Below are positions 54,383-62,604 of a stretch of 64,000 nucleotides of DNA, piece after piece; within the stretch, counting starts at the first letter, position 1; each line of letters opens with the position of its first letter. A program made the translations under genes and the position numbers. A model generated the notes under the pieces. The model did not search any database. It saw only the letters and a list, made by a program, of their open reading frames with translations, and was not told where the DNA came from. Origin of the DNA: Novosphingobium flavum (lineage in GTDB: Bacteria > Pseudomonadota > Alphaproteobacteria > Sphingomonadales > Sphingomonadaceae); the NCBI RefSeq assembly GCF_014230315.1, contig NZ_JACLAW010000003.1, forward strand, positions 248,001-312,000, given 5' to 3'.

Positions 54383-55054
54383 TCAGGCGAAGCGCTTGTC
54401 CGCGACGAAGGGATTGGTCTCGCGCTCGCGCCCGAAGGTGCTGGTCGGGCCATGACCGGGAATGAACGTGATGTCGTCGCCCAGCGGCCAGAGGCGCTGG
54501 GTGATCGAATCGATCAGGTCCTGATGGTTGCCGCGCGGAAAATCCGTCCGCCCGATCGAACCGGCGAAGAGAACGTCGCCGACCACGGCGAAACGTGACG
54601 GCGCGTGGACGAAGACCACGTGCCCCGGGGTGTGGCCGGGGCAATGGACCACGTCGAGAGTGATTTCCCCGAAAGTGACCGTGTCGCCATGCTCGAGCCA
54701 GCGGTCGGGCACGAAGGGGTGCCCCTCGATCCCGTAGCGCGCGCCGGATTCGGCCAGGCTGTCGAGCCAGAAGCGGTCATCCTCGTGCGGGCCCTCGATC
54801 GGCACGCCGAGTTCCTTGGCGAAGACCCCGGCCATGCCGCAGTGATCCATGTGGCCGTGGGTGACGAGCAGCTTTTCCACAGTGATCCCCGCCTTCTCGA
54901 TCGCCTGACGGAGGCGCGGCAGATCGCCGCCGGGATCGACCAGCACCCCGCGCATGGTCTTCGTGCACCACAGCAGCGAGCAGTTCTGCTCGAACAGGGT
55001 GACGGGAACGATGGCGGCGCGCAGCGGCAGGGCGTCAGGTGCGGAAGTGGACAT
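54383..55054 (-). CDS. Metallo-beta-lactamase-fold hydrolase (GloB-like)
   Basis: 223 residues from the ATG at 55054. The binuclear metal motif reads VTHGHMDHCG, with further ligands in HCPGHTPGHVVF, VGDVLFAGSIGRTDFPRGNH and IPGHGPTSTFGRERETNPF. It resembles the YcbL/GloB-like thioester hydrolases, which act on S-lactoylglutathione or related compounds. Cytoplasmic. It runs towards the S24 gene's strand but ends convergently with MAPEG. Confidence 0.92.
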   Translation of the reverse strand: MSTSAPDALPLRAAIVPVTLFEQNCSLLWCTKTMRGVLVDPGGDLPRLRQAIEKAGITVEKLLVTHGHMDHCGMAGVFAKELGVPIEGPHEDDRFWLDSLAESGARYGIEGHPFVPDRWLEHGDTVTFGEITLDVVHCPGHTPGHVVFVHAPSRFAVVGDVLFAGSIGRTDFPRGNHQDLIDSITQRLWPLGDDITFIPGHGPTSTFGRERETNPFVADKRFA

Positions 55055-55112
55055 GCCGTGGGGAATGGGGTCTGCGCTCCCGCGAATCAAGACGCAGTTG
55101 CGCCCCGAGCGG

Positions 55113-55775
55113 TCAAAGCCGGCCGCTTTTCCAGACGACGCGGCCGATCACCTCGGCCTCGGCCGGGTCGACCTCGATCGCGCGGTAAGCCGGGTTTTCG
55201 CTCTTCAGTTCCAGCTTGCCGGGCACGCCGGCCTGCACGCGCTTGACCAGCAGGGCCTCCCCCACCCGCACGACATGGATGCCATCGCGCAAGGGGCGCG
55301 GCGTGCGGTCGACCAGGATCTCGTCCCCGTCGCGCAGCAGCGGCTCCATCGAATCGCCCGTCACGAGAATCGCGCTGAGCATCGCCGGATCGAAGCCCTG
55401 CGCGCGCAGCCAACGGGCCGAAAAGCGCAGGGCGCCGATCGCGGCGCCGTCTTCTCCCAGCGCGCCGGGCCCGGCCGAGGCCTCCACCGCGAGGCGCGGA
55501 ATATCGAGCCAGTCGAGGTTGCGGCCACGTTTACCAAGGATAGGTGCGGAATCGCGGGAAATATACTCCGGCGCGCCCAGCTCCGCCTCCCCCACGCCGA
55601 GGAAATCGGCCAGCCTGCGCCGATCACTTTCCTCCAGCTTGCGCGGGCTGCCCTTGCGCACGAATTGCTGCAAATACGTGGAGTTTCTGCCAATCAACGC
55701 CGAGAGCGAAGACAGGCTGATCCCCTTTTCTTCGGACAGCGAGAGCAGGCGGGCGCGAGGATCATTCGTAACCAT
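55113..55775 (-). CDS. S24-type phage-repressor-like regulator
   Basis: 220 residues. An N-terminal helix-turn-helix of the Cro/CI kind (KGISLSSLSALIGRNSTYLQ) precedes a LexA/CI peptidase fold with the catalytic Ser in VTGDSMEPLLRDGDEI and Lys in LLVKRVQAGVPG. The Ala-Gly self-cleavage pair cannot be identified. It is divergent from a 62-residue gene; a dyad between the two is a candidate operator. The layout matches CI in lambdoid phages. It may be a resident regulator of damage or prophage origin. Confidence 0.9.
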   Translation of the reverse strand: MVTNDPRARLLSLSEEKGISLSSLSALIGRNSTYLQQFVRKGSPRKLEESDRRRLADFLGVGEAELGAPEYISRDSAPILGKRGRNLDWLDIPRLAVEASAGPGALGEDGAAIGALRFSARWLRAQGFDPAMLSAILVTGDSMEPLLRDGDEILVDRTPRPLRDGIHVVRVGEALLVKRVQAGVPGKLELKSENPAYRAIEVDPAEAEVIGRVVWKSGRL

Positions 55776-55800
55776 GAATCCAACTTAGGCGATGTATTTT

Positions 55801-55816
55801 TCCTAGACAAGTAGGA
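55801..55816. promoter_or_regulatory. Candidate operator between the S24 and 62-residue genes
   Basis: Perfect 5-base arms TCCTA and TAGGA around GACAAG lie in the 99-base divergent gap, 26 bases before the repressor start. TAGG-type half-sites also occur near 55786 and 55832. This spacing is compatible with a switch of the CI/Cro kind but is inferred only. Confidence 0.4.
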
Positions 55817-55874
55817 TTTGAACGAGAATGAATAGGGAACAAACACACCGATTCGTTGCCAACCGAGGAGCCCC

Positions 55875-56063
55875 ATGCTGCTTTTCAGGATCGAGAAATT
55901 CCTGCGTGAAACCGGGATGCCGTGGACCAAGTTTGGGCGCCTCGCGACCCACGATCCGCGCTTCGTCCAGGACCTGCGCAATGGCCGAATGCCCCGCACC
56001 ACCACGGCGAAACGGGTGGAACATTTCATGAACTCTTACCGGGAGACGCCCCGTGCAGTATGA
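55875..56063 (+). CDS. Small helix-turn-helix-like protein (62 residues)
   Basis: ATG at 55875 with GAGGAG 5 bases upstream. The protein has a Cro-like pattern: FLRETGMPWTKFGRLATHD, then FVQDLRNGRMPRTTTAKRV, basic and about the right length for a DNA-binding domain. Divergent from the S24 repressor and overlapping the next gene by 11 bases. If real it would be the Cro-like partner. No named family recognised. Confidence 0.7.
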   Translation: MLLFRIEKFLRETGMPWTKFGRLATHDPRFVQDLRNGRMPRTTTAKRVEHFMNSYRETPRAV

Positions 56064-56439
56064 AACCAAGAGCGCCCTGCAGCATATCGCCACAATCCAC
56101 CGCGACCCCAGCCGCAATTCCTGGGGCCGCGGCACCTGGGCCCGCCTGCTCGGTCAGATCCTCGCCCTTGCCGACAATCGCGGCGAGCTTCTGCGCCATG
56201 CCGAACGCGCCTGGGCCAGCGCAACTTTCGCCGGAACGCGCCACACCATCGCCCTCACCTTCACCGGGGACGAGGCGCTGGCCGCCGGCGAACGCCTGAT
56301 CGACGCCCTGCCCGAGCACGAGTTCGACATCTCTGGGCATCTCGTCGCCGACGCCATGGTCTGCGCGGTCGAGCACAGCCTCCTGCCGGAACCGGTGCTG
56401 ACCGTGGAACTGGAGGTATTGTTACTGGAGGACCTGTGA
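56053..56439 (+). CDS. Protein of unknown function downstream of the small regulator
   Basis: 128 residues with a GTG start, preceded by GGGAGA and overlapping the 62-residue gene. Seen: IHRDPSRNSWGRGTWARLLG, then a beta-rich half with RHTIALTFTGDEALAAGERL and HLVADAMVCAVEHSLLPEPV. No signal peptide or membrane helix. Co-transcribed with the small HTH-like gene. I do not recognise the family. Confidence 0.7.
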   Translation: MQYETKSALQHIATIHRDPSRNSWGRGTWARLLGQILALADNRGELLRHAERAWASATFAGTRHTIALTFTGDEALAAGERLIDALPEHEFDISGHLVADAMVCAVEHSLLPEPVLTVELEVLLLEDL

Positions 56440-56454
56440 GGGACCGAGAAAATC

Positions 56455-57096
56455 GTGCTGCAATTCAGGGGCGGGCTCAGTATTGATGCCGGCATGTCCC
56501 GAATGCCTCGCCATGCCTTGATCGACGATTTCCTGCCCGGCGACCTGCACGGTGCGCTGCTCGCCTATGCCCTGGCGGGTGAGGAGCGGTTCGTGCCTTC
56601 GCTGATCGCGGGGGAAAACCAGGGCGGCTATGCGTCGGACCGGCGGGTGGCCTGGTATCACGAGGATCACCTCGGGCCGCTGAGCGAACCATTTCGCGCG
56701 GCGATCACGGAGCGGCTGGACGAACTGTTTCCGCTGGTGGGGATGCAGCCCTTTCCGGTGGCACGGTATGAGCTGGAAATGGCGGCGCACCGCGATGGGT
56801 CCTACTTCAAGCCGCACATCGATACGCTGACGCAGGATCGGCGGAAAAGTTCGGCAACCGACCGGGTCGTCTCGATCGTCTATTACCTCCATGGCCGGCC
56901 ACGCCGGTTCAGCGGGGGCAATCTGGCGCTCTATCCGTTCAGCCGCGAAGCGCCCGTGGAAATCGAGCCGCACGACAACCGGCTGATCGCCTTTCCAGCG
57001 ATCAGCCTGCACGAGGTGCGTCCCGTCAGCGCGCCGGAGGATTTTGCCGGCGCGCGCTTTGCAGTGAACTGCTGGCTGCACCGCGCCCGGGACTGA
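56455..57096 (+). CDS. 2-oxoglutarate/Fe(II)-dependent oxygenase
   Basis: 213 residues with a GTG at 56455; an ATG at 56494 is possible. Family landmarks are MAAHRDGSYFKPHIDTLTQ (HxD metal ligands), VSIVYYLHGRPRRFSGGNLA, YPFSREAPVEIEPHDNRLIA and FPAISLHEVRPVS, with the distal His in the last segment. It resembles the small 2OG-Fe(II) enzymes related to prolyl hydroxylases but is unlike the P4H-like protein at 39938. Substrate unknown. Confidence 0.85.
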   Translation: MLQFRGGLSIDAGMSRMPRHALIDDFLPGDLHGALLAYALAGEERFVPSLIAGENQGGYASDRRVAWYHEDHLGPLSEPFRAAITERLDELFPLVGMQPFPVARYELEMAAHRDGSYFKPHIDTLTQDRRKSSATDRVVSIVYYLHGRPRRFSGGNLALYPFSREAPVEIEPHDNRLIAFPAISLHEVRPVSAPEDFAGARFAVNCWLHRARD

Positions 57097-57105
57097 GCCG
57101 GGCGT

Positions 57106-58563
57106 TCAGCCGAGCTTCCATTCCCAGCCGAGCGGATCGCCGTCCATGGCTTCGACACCTTGTGCGGCCAGTTCGTCGCGCAGGGCATCGGAGCGGGCGA
57201 AGTCCTTTTCGGCGCGGGCGGCCTTGCGCTCGGCCAAGGTCTGCTCGATCGCACTTTCGTCGATCGTGGCTGCCCTGGGCCGGATGCGCAGGTCTGCGCG
57301 GGCGAGCGCCATCAGGTCGAGGCCGAGAACAGTGTCCATCGCGGCGAGCGCGGCGAGCTTTTCGCCGGCATCGACCTTCTTGAGCCCGGCGACTTCCTCG
57401 AGCACGGTAAGCGCGACCGGGGTGTTGAGATCGTCCGACACGGCGGCATCGAAACGGTCAAGATAGGGGGCGAACTTCGGCCCGAAAGTCTCGGCCGGGG
57501 CAGCCTGCGCCTTGAGGTTGCCCACCGCCATCACCAGCCGCTTGAGCCGGGTCAGCGCGGCGCCGAGCCCTTCCCAGGAGAACTCAAGCTCGCTGCGGTA
57601 ATGGGCCTGAAGGCACATCAGGCGGTAGGCGAGCGGATGATAGCCCTTGTCGATCAGCAGTTGCAGGCGGAGGAATTCGCCCGACGACTTGCTCATCTTG
57701 CCCGAGCGTTCGACCAGGAAATTGTTGTGCATCCACACGCGGGCGCCGCTGTTGGCGGGAACGTCGAGCCCGTTCGTGCAGCAGAACGCCTGGTTCTGGG
57801 CGATCTCATTGGGGTGGTGAATCTCGCGGTGGTCGATCCCGCCGGTGTGGATGTCGAACGGGAAGCCGAGGACCTGACCGCTCATCACCGAGCATTCGAG
57901 GTGCCAGCCGGGGGCGCCCCTGCCCCACGGCGAATCCCATTCCATCTGGCGCTTCTCGCCCTCGGGTGTCTTGCGCCAGATCGCGAAGTCCGCGCCGTTG
58001 CGCTTGCCTTCGACGGCCTCGATCCGGCCCTCGCCCTCGTCGGTCTGGGCGCGGGCGAGGCGGCCGTAGTCGGAAACGGTGGAGACATCGAAATAGAGGC
58101 CGGAGGGCAGCTCGTAGCAGTGCTTTTCCGCGATCGATTTAGCAAAGTCGATCATTTGCGGGATGAAATCGGTGGCGATGGTCCACTGCGCCGGCTGGCG
58201 CACGTTGAGGGCGCGGATGTCGGCCCAGTAGGCCTCGGTATAGTGCTTGGCGATGTCCCAGATGGACTGCGCATTCTGGCGCGCCATCTTCTCCATCTTG
58301 TCCTCGCCCGCGTCGGCATCATCGGTCAGGTGGCCGACATCGGTGATGTTGATGACGTGAGTGAGCCGGTAGCCCTTGAAGCTCAGCGTGCGGCCGAGAA
58401 TGTCGGCGAAGACGTAAGCGCGCATGTTGCCGATGTGGGGGTAGTTGTAGACCGTGGGGCCGCAGGAATAGACCCGCGCCTCGCCCTCGTGGACGGGCTC
58501 GAACGGCTCGGGCTGGCGGGTCAGGCTGTTGAACAGCGTGAGCGGGTGCGCGGCTTGGATCAT
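57106..58563 (-). CDS. cysS: Cysteinyl-tRNA synthetase
   Basis: 485 residues from the ATG at 58563 (MIQAAHPLTLFNSLTRQPEP). Zinc/catalytic motif CGPTVYNYPHIGNMRAYVFA carries HIGN, and GKMSKSSGEFLRLQ carries KMSKS. The zinc ligands continue in GAPGWHLECSVMS and IHHPNEIAQ. It charges tRNA-Cys. Convergent with the upstream 2OG oxygenase across 9 bases. Confidence 0.97.
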   Translation of the reverse strand: MIQAAHPLTLFNSLTRQPEPFEPVHEGEARVYSCGPTVYNYPHIGNMRAYVFADILGRTLSFKGYRLTHVINITDVGHLTDDADAGEDKMEKMARQNAQSIWDIAKHYTEAYWADIRALNVRQPAQWTIATDFIPQMIDFAKSIAEKHCYELPSGLYFDVSTVSDYGRLARAQTDEGEGRIEAVEGKRNGADFAIWRKTPEGEKRQMEWDSPWGRGAPGWHLECSVMSGQVLGFPFDIHTGGIDHREIHHPNEIAQNQAFCCTNGLDVPANSGARVWMHNNFLVERSGKMSKSSGEFLRLQLLIDKGYHPLAYRLMCLQAHYRSELEFSWEGLGAALTRLKRLVMAVGNLKAQAAPAETFGPKFAPYLDRFDAAVSDDLNTPVALTVLEEVAGLKKVDAGEKLAALAAMDTVLGLDLMALARADLRIRPRAATIDESAIEQTLAERKAARAEKDFARSDALRDELAAQGVEAMDGDPLGWEWKLG

Positions 58564-58636
58564 GGCGCGGGGGCTTACGCGCGCGGGGCCAAAGGTCAAG
58601 CAGGCGCGCGAGGTGCCGCGCGCCTGCCTGCACGGT

Positions 58637-59209
58637 TTACTGGGCGGTAGCAGGCGCCGGGGCGGCAGGCTCGGCGGCGGCCGGCACGACTGCGGCCGGG
58701 GCGGCGGGTTGCGCGGCAAGGGCAGCCTTCACCTCATCCGGACGAAGGGCGCCGGGCCCGGGGCCCATGTCGTCGGCATCGACCAGCCGGTCCGTGTGCG
58801 AGGCCTTGAAGGCCTCCTCGGTCGACGGGGCGAGATCGGGCCGGCCGGCCATGATGCCCATCTTGATCTTGCACAGGGCATACTGGGTTTCATCGGGCTC
58901 GACCTCGAGCGCGAGGAAATCCTTCGCCTCGCTCTTGACCATGTATTCGTGGCGGCCCGGTTCGGTGACCAGGATGAAGTAGCGGCCCGAACCCAGCGAA
59001 CTGATCTTCTGGCCCTTTTCGTTGACCGCACAGCCCATCGCCGCGCCCATGATCGTGCCGGTGCGATAGAACACGATCTGGCCCTTGCCCGCCGGCGGCG
59101 GCGGGATCACGACCGGCGCCTTGTCGGCCGCAAAGGCGGGCGCAGCGGCGCCAAGCGCCAGCGAGGCGGCAAGCACGGCGCGAGCCAGCCTGTTCCGGTT
59201 AGTTGCCAT
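58637..59209 (-). CDS. Exported DUF2846-type protein
   Basis: 190 residues. A signal peptide (RLARAVLAASLALGAAAPAF) is followed by the DUF2846 pattern GKGQIVFYRTGTIMGAAMGC, INEKGQ-like VNEKGQKISSLGSGRYFILV and PGRHEYMVKSEA. The C-terminus is Ala/Pro-rich. Its start overlaps the end of the upstream gene by 11 bases. Probably periplasmic; function unknown. Confidence 0.82.
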   Translation of the reverse strand: MATNRNRLARAVLAASLALGAAAPAFAADKAPVVIPPPPAGKGQIVFYRTGTIMGAAMGCAVNEKGQKISSLGSGRYFILVTEPGRHEYMVKSEAKDFLALEVEPDETQYALCKIKMGIMAGRPDLAPSTEEAFKASHTDRLVDADDMGPGPGALRPDEVKAALAAQPAAPAAVVPAAAEPAAPAPATAQ

Positions 59210-59849
59210 CAGTCATTTCCCCTCTGTTTTCTGGCGCGGCGACCATCGGCGCGCCGTCTGAAATTGTGGTTGGTTCGATTGCGAAGGCTTCGGCCGTCTT
59301 GGCCGTGGCCAGCGAACCCTTGGCATAGACCGCCTTGGCGCCGCTGATCGCAAAGCCGAGCAGGCCGATCGGCAAGGGCGCCATGACGCTCGCCGCGTTG
59401 AGGGCATCGACCTGGTGGATCGCGTCCTTCCCGGCCACGGCCGCCTTGAGCGAGCGCAGGCGCAGGTGGCGTCCGTTCACGTCGAGCCAGCGCGCGGCCA
59501 GGACCAGTTCGCCCGCCGCGCCGCTGCCGCCGCTCTTCTTGGCATGGATCACTTCGCCTTCGCCGAGCGCCCCGGCAGGGACGACGACCTTGCCGTCGAG
59601 CAGGACCGGTTCGGCGAGCGAGATCGGGAAATGCTCGCCCGTCTTGCTGGTCTGGCTGCTCATCTCCGCCTCGAAACGGAGGACCAGCGGCGTCAATGCC
59701 GGGATGGCGGGGCCTGACGGCACCGGGGTCGGCGCGGGCACGGGCGCGGCGCTCTCCGCCAATGCTGCGGGGGAAATCGGCTGGGCAGTGACGCAAGCCC
59801 CGTGAACCGCAGCCATGAGCAGCGGCAGTCCGAATATCTTCGACCGCAT
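59199..59849 (-). CDS. Exported protein of unknown function
   Basis: 216 residues from the ATG at 59849, preceded by AGGGGGACAAGG. A signal peptide (GLPLLMAAVHGACVTAQP) leads to a Pro/Ala-rich spacer and a beta-rich domain: LVLRFEAEMSSQTSKTGEHF, LLDGKVVVPAGALGEGEVIH, ELVLAARWLDVNGRHLRLRS. A late hydrophobic stretch (APLPIGLLGFAISGAKAVYA) may be a membrane helix. It is coupled to the DUF2846 gene, so the two may act together at the envelope. Confidence 0.75.
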   Translation of the reverse strand: MRSKIFGLPLLMAAVHGACVTAQPISPAALAESAAPVPAPTPVPSGPAIPALTPLVLRFEAEMSSQTSKTGEHFPISLAEPVLLDGKVVVPAGALGEGEVIHAKKSGGSGAAGELVLAARWLDVNGRHLRLRSLKAAVAGKDAIHQVDALNAASVMAPLPIGLLGFAISGAKAVYAKGSLATAKTAEAFAIEPTTISDGAPMVAAPENRGEMTDGN

Positions 59850-59903
59850 CCTTGTCCCCCTGCCGCGTATTTGGCGCAGCTCAGGGGAAATGCGCAAGTG
59901 GAA

Positions 59904-61718
59904 TTACTCTTCCTCGAAGAGGTCCGCGAGCTGTTCGATGATCGTGCCGCCGAGCTGTTCGGCGTCCATGATGGTCACGGCGCGGCGGTAGTAGCGGGTG
60001 ACGTCGTGGCCTATGCCGATGGCCACGAGCTGGACCGGGCTCTGCTTTTCGATCCACTCGATCACCTTGCGCAGGTGCTGTTCGAGGTAGCCCGCAGAGT
60101 TCACGCTGAGGGTCGAATCGTCGACCGGGGCGCCGTCGGAGATGACCATCAGGATGCGGCGGTCTTCCTGCCGCGCCAGCAGGCGGGAATGGGCCCAGAG
60201 CAGGGCCTCGCCGTCGATGTTTTCCTTGAGCACGCCCTCGCGCATCATCAGGCCGAGGTTCTTGCGCGCGCGGCGCCAGGGCTCGTCGGCCTTCTTGTAG
60301 ACGATATGGCGCAGGTCGTTGAGGCGGCCGGGGTGCGCGGGCTTGCCTGATTGCAGCCATTGCTCGCGGCTCTGCCCGCCCTTCCACGCGCGGGTGGTGA
60401 AGCCGAGGATCTCGGTCTTGACCCCGCAGCGTTCAAGCGTGCGGGCGAGGACGTCGGCGCTGATCGCCGCGATCGAGATCGGGCGCCCGCGCATCGAGCC
60501 GGAATTGTCGAGCAGGAGGGTGACGACCGTGTCCTTGAACTCGGTATCGCGCTCGCGCTTGTAGGACAGCGAATGGCCGGGCGAGACGACGATCCGCGCA
60601 AGGCGGGCGGCATCGAGCAGGCCTTCTTCCTGATCGAAGTCCCATGAGCGGCTCTGCTGCGCCATCAGGCGGCGCTGGAGGCGGTTGGCGAGGCGGGTGA
60701 CCACGCCCTGCAGACCCTTGAGCTGCGCATCGAGATAGGAGCGCAGGCGGGTCAGCTCCTCCTCGTCGCACAGTTCGGTTGCGCTCACGATCTCGTCGAA
60801 CTTGTCGGTATAGACCTTGTAGTCGAAATCGGCGGGAAAGTCGGTCCACGGCCGGTTCGGGCGGGTCGGCAACATGCCTTCCTCGCCGTCCTCGGCCATT
60901 TCGCCGTCGTCGATCTCCTCGTCGAGCTCGCCCTCGCCGCTTTCGCCGCCCTGATCGTCGCCGGGAGTCGGCTGGGCGGCCATTTCGGCGGGGGACTGAT
61001 CCTCGCCGGCCTCGCCGCCGTCCTCGTCGTCCTCGGTCTCTTCCTCGCCGTCCTGATCGGTCGTGTCGGTCTGCTCGGGCTCGATCTCCTCGGTCCGGGT
61101 CAGTTCGAGGTGCTGGAGCATGCCGAGGGCAAGGGTCTGGAAGGCGCGCTGGTCTTCGAGGGCGCCGGCCAGCGCGTCGAAGTCCTTGCCCGCCTTGGCC
61201 TCAATCCAACGGCGGACCAGTTCGACCCCGCCGCGCGCCGCCTCGGGCACGTCCTGCCCGGTCAGCCGCTCGCGCAGCAGGAGCGAAAGCGCGGCCTGCA
61301 CCGGAACCTCGTCGGCGCGGGAGGCGCGGGTGATCGGGTCGGTGCCGATCCGCTGGGTCAGCGCGGCATCGAGATTGCCGCGCATGCCGAAGAAATCGCG
61401 CGCGCCGAGCGCTTCGTAGCGGACCTGTTCGACCGCGTCGTAACAGGCGCGTGCCGAGCTTTCGGTCGGCGCATTTCGGGCGTGGAGTTTTTCGTCGTGA
61501 TGGCGCAGGCGCAGGGCGAAACTGTCCGCCACCCCGCGCGCTTGCGCCGCCGCGCCGCGCGGCAGGCCGCGCCCCGGCATCGGGACGCGCAGGGTATGGC
61601 CGGTCAGCGCCGGGCCGTCACCGGTCCAGACCAGATCAAGCTCGGCATCGCCCGAAATCGCGCGGCTGGCGCCGGTGAGCGCGGACTTGAACCTGTCGAG
61701 GGGGGATTCTTCGGCCAT
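59904..61718 (-). CDS. cobT: Cobaltochelatase subunit CobT
   Basis: 604 residues from the ATG at 61718. An acidic, low-complexity stretch (about 220-270, [19 protein letters not shown]) separates the N-terminal domain from a von Willebrand A domain with the MIDAS motif [19 protein letters not shown] and [16 protein letters not shown]. CobT works with CobS as an AAA+/MIDAS pair to insert cobalt into hydrogenobyrinate diamide in aerobic cobalamin synthesis. CobS is not adjacent. Confidence 0.95.
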   Translation of the reverse strand: MAEESPLDRFKSALTGASRAISGDAELDLVWTGDGPALTGHTLRVPMPGRGLPRGAAAQARGVADSFALRLRHHDEKLHARNAPTESSARACYDAVEQVRYEALGARDFFGMRGNLDAALTQRIGTDPITRASRADEVPVQAALSLLLRERLTGQDVPEAARGGVELVRRWIEAKAGKDFDALAGALEDQRAFQTLALGMLQHLELTRTEEIEPEQTDTTDQDGEEETEDDEDGGEAGEDQSPAEMAAQPTPGDDQGGESGEGELDEEIDDGEMAEDGEEGMLPTRPNRPWTDFPADFDYKVYTDKFDEIVSATELCDEEELTRLRSYLDAQLKGLQGVVTRLANRLQRRLMAQQSRSWDFDQEEGLLDAARLARIVVSPGHSLSYKRERDTEFKDTVVTLLLDNSGSMRGRPISIAAISADVLARTLERCGVKTEILGFTTRAWKGGQSREQWLQSGKPAHPGRLNDLRHIVYKKADEPWRRARKNLGLMMREGVLKENIDGEALLWAHSRLLARQEDRRILMVISDGAPVDDSTLSVNSAGYLEQHLRKVIEWIEKQSPVQLVAIGIGHDVTRYYRRAVTIMDAEQLGGTIIEQLADLFEEE

Positions 61719-61748
61719 TGTTCCGTGAGGCTAGCGTCAGTGCGCGGC

Positions 61749-61774
61749 CTTCGACAAGCTCAGGCCGAGCGGGG
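61749..61774. repeat. REP-like intergenic palindrome (copy 2)
   Basis: The sequence TTCGACAAGCTCAGGCCGAG, followed by CGGGG, matches the core of the element at 22286. It lies in the gap upstream of cobT. Two matches within 64 kb suggest a dispersed family. Confidence 0.55.
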
Positions 61775-61820
61775 ATAGAGATATTTACGCATACCCGCCC
61801 GGACCAAGCCTGACTGCGGC

Positions 61821-61850
61821 CTTACAGGCTCTGGCCTTAGAGGCTCTGGC
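61821..61850. repeat. 15-base tandem duplication at the 3' end of the transaldolase gene
   Basis: Units 61821-61835 and 61836-61850 differ at one base. Read on the minus strand, the duplication repeats the last four codons and the stop of the gene, giving GQSL-stop twice. Confidence 0.85.
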
Positions 61851-62487
61851 CGGTCTTCGCCCAGTCGGCGAGGAAGCCCTCGATGCCCTTGTCGGTCAGG
61901 ACGTGCTTGAACAGGCCCTTGATGACGGCGGGCGGCGCGGTCATCACGTCGGCGCCGATCTTGGCGCTTTCCAGCACGTGGACGCCGTGGCGGACCGAGG
62001 CGACGAGGATCTCGGTCGAGAAGGCGTAGTTGTCGTAGATCAGGCGGATGTCGCGGATCAGCTCCATCCCGTCGAAGCCGTTGTCGTCATGACGGCCGAC
62101 GAAGGGCGAGATGAAGCTGGCGCCGGCCTTGGCCGCGAGCAGGGCCTGGTTGGCCGAGAAGCAGAGGGTGACATTGACCATCGAACCATCGCCGGTCAGC
62201 GCCTTGCAGGTCTTCAGGCCGTCGATGGTGAGCGGCACCTTGATGCAGACATTGTCGGCGATCTTGCGGAGGATTTCCGCCTCGCGCATCATCCCGGCAT
62301 GGTCGAGCGCGACCACTTCGGCGCTGACGGGGCCATCGACCAGCCCGCAGATTTCCTTGGTCACTTCCAGGAAATCGCGGCCAGACTTGGCGATCAGCGA
62401 GGGGTTGGTGGTCACGCCATCGAGCAGGCCGGTGGCGGCCAGGTCTGCGATTTCGGCGGTGTCGGCGGTGTCGACGAAGAACTTCAC
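61837..62487 (-). CDS. fsa: TalC/Fsa-type transaldolase or fructose-6-phosphate aldolase
   Basis: 216 residues with a GTG start at 62487 preceded by GGGAG. The small TalC type is clear: [36 protein letters not shown], the Schiff-base Lys in [17 protein letters not shown], and [17 protein letters not shown]. It moves a dihydroxyacetone unit between sugar phosphates. The 3' end carries a tandem duplication including the stop. Transaldolase versus aldolase activity is not decided by sequence. Confidence 0.92.
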   Translation of the reverse strand: MKFFVDTADTAEIADLAATGLLDGVTTNPSLIAKSGRDFLEVTKEICGLVDGPVSAEVVALDHAGMMREAEILRKIADNVCIKVPLTIDGLKTCKALTGDGSMVNVTLCFSANQALLAAKAGASFISPFVGRHDDNGFDGMELIRDIRLIYDNYAFSTEILVASVRHGVHVLESAKIGADVMTAPPAVIKGLFKHVLTDKGIEGFLADWAKTGQSL

Positions 62488-62604
62488 GGGACGGCTCCCA
62501 GCAGCGAGGGGTGATTCCTTTCACGGCCTATAGGCGCGTCCGGGGATAAAACCCAAGCCCTCCCCTGTCGCGTCGCGGCCACTCACTCCATATAGGCGCT
62601 TCCC

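Noticed and set aside
55776..55874. A LexA-type SOS box in the divergent gap
   Set aside because: GAAC occurs twice but 13 bases apart, not the 7 needed for the alphaproteobacterial box.
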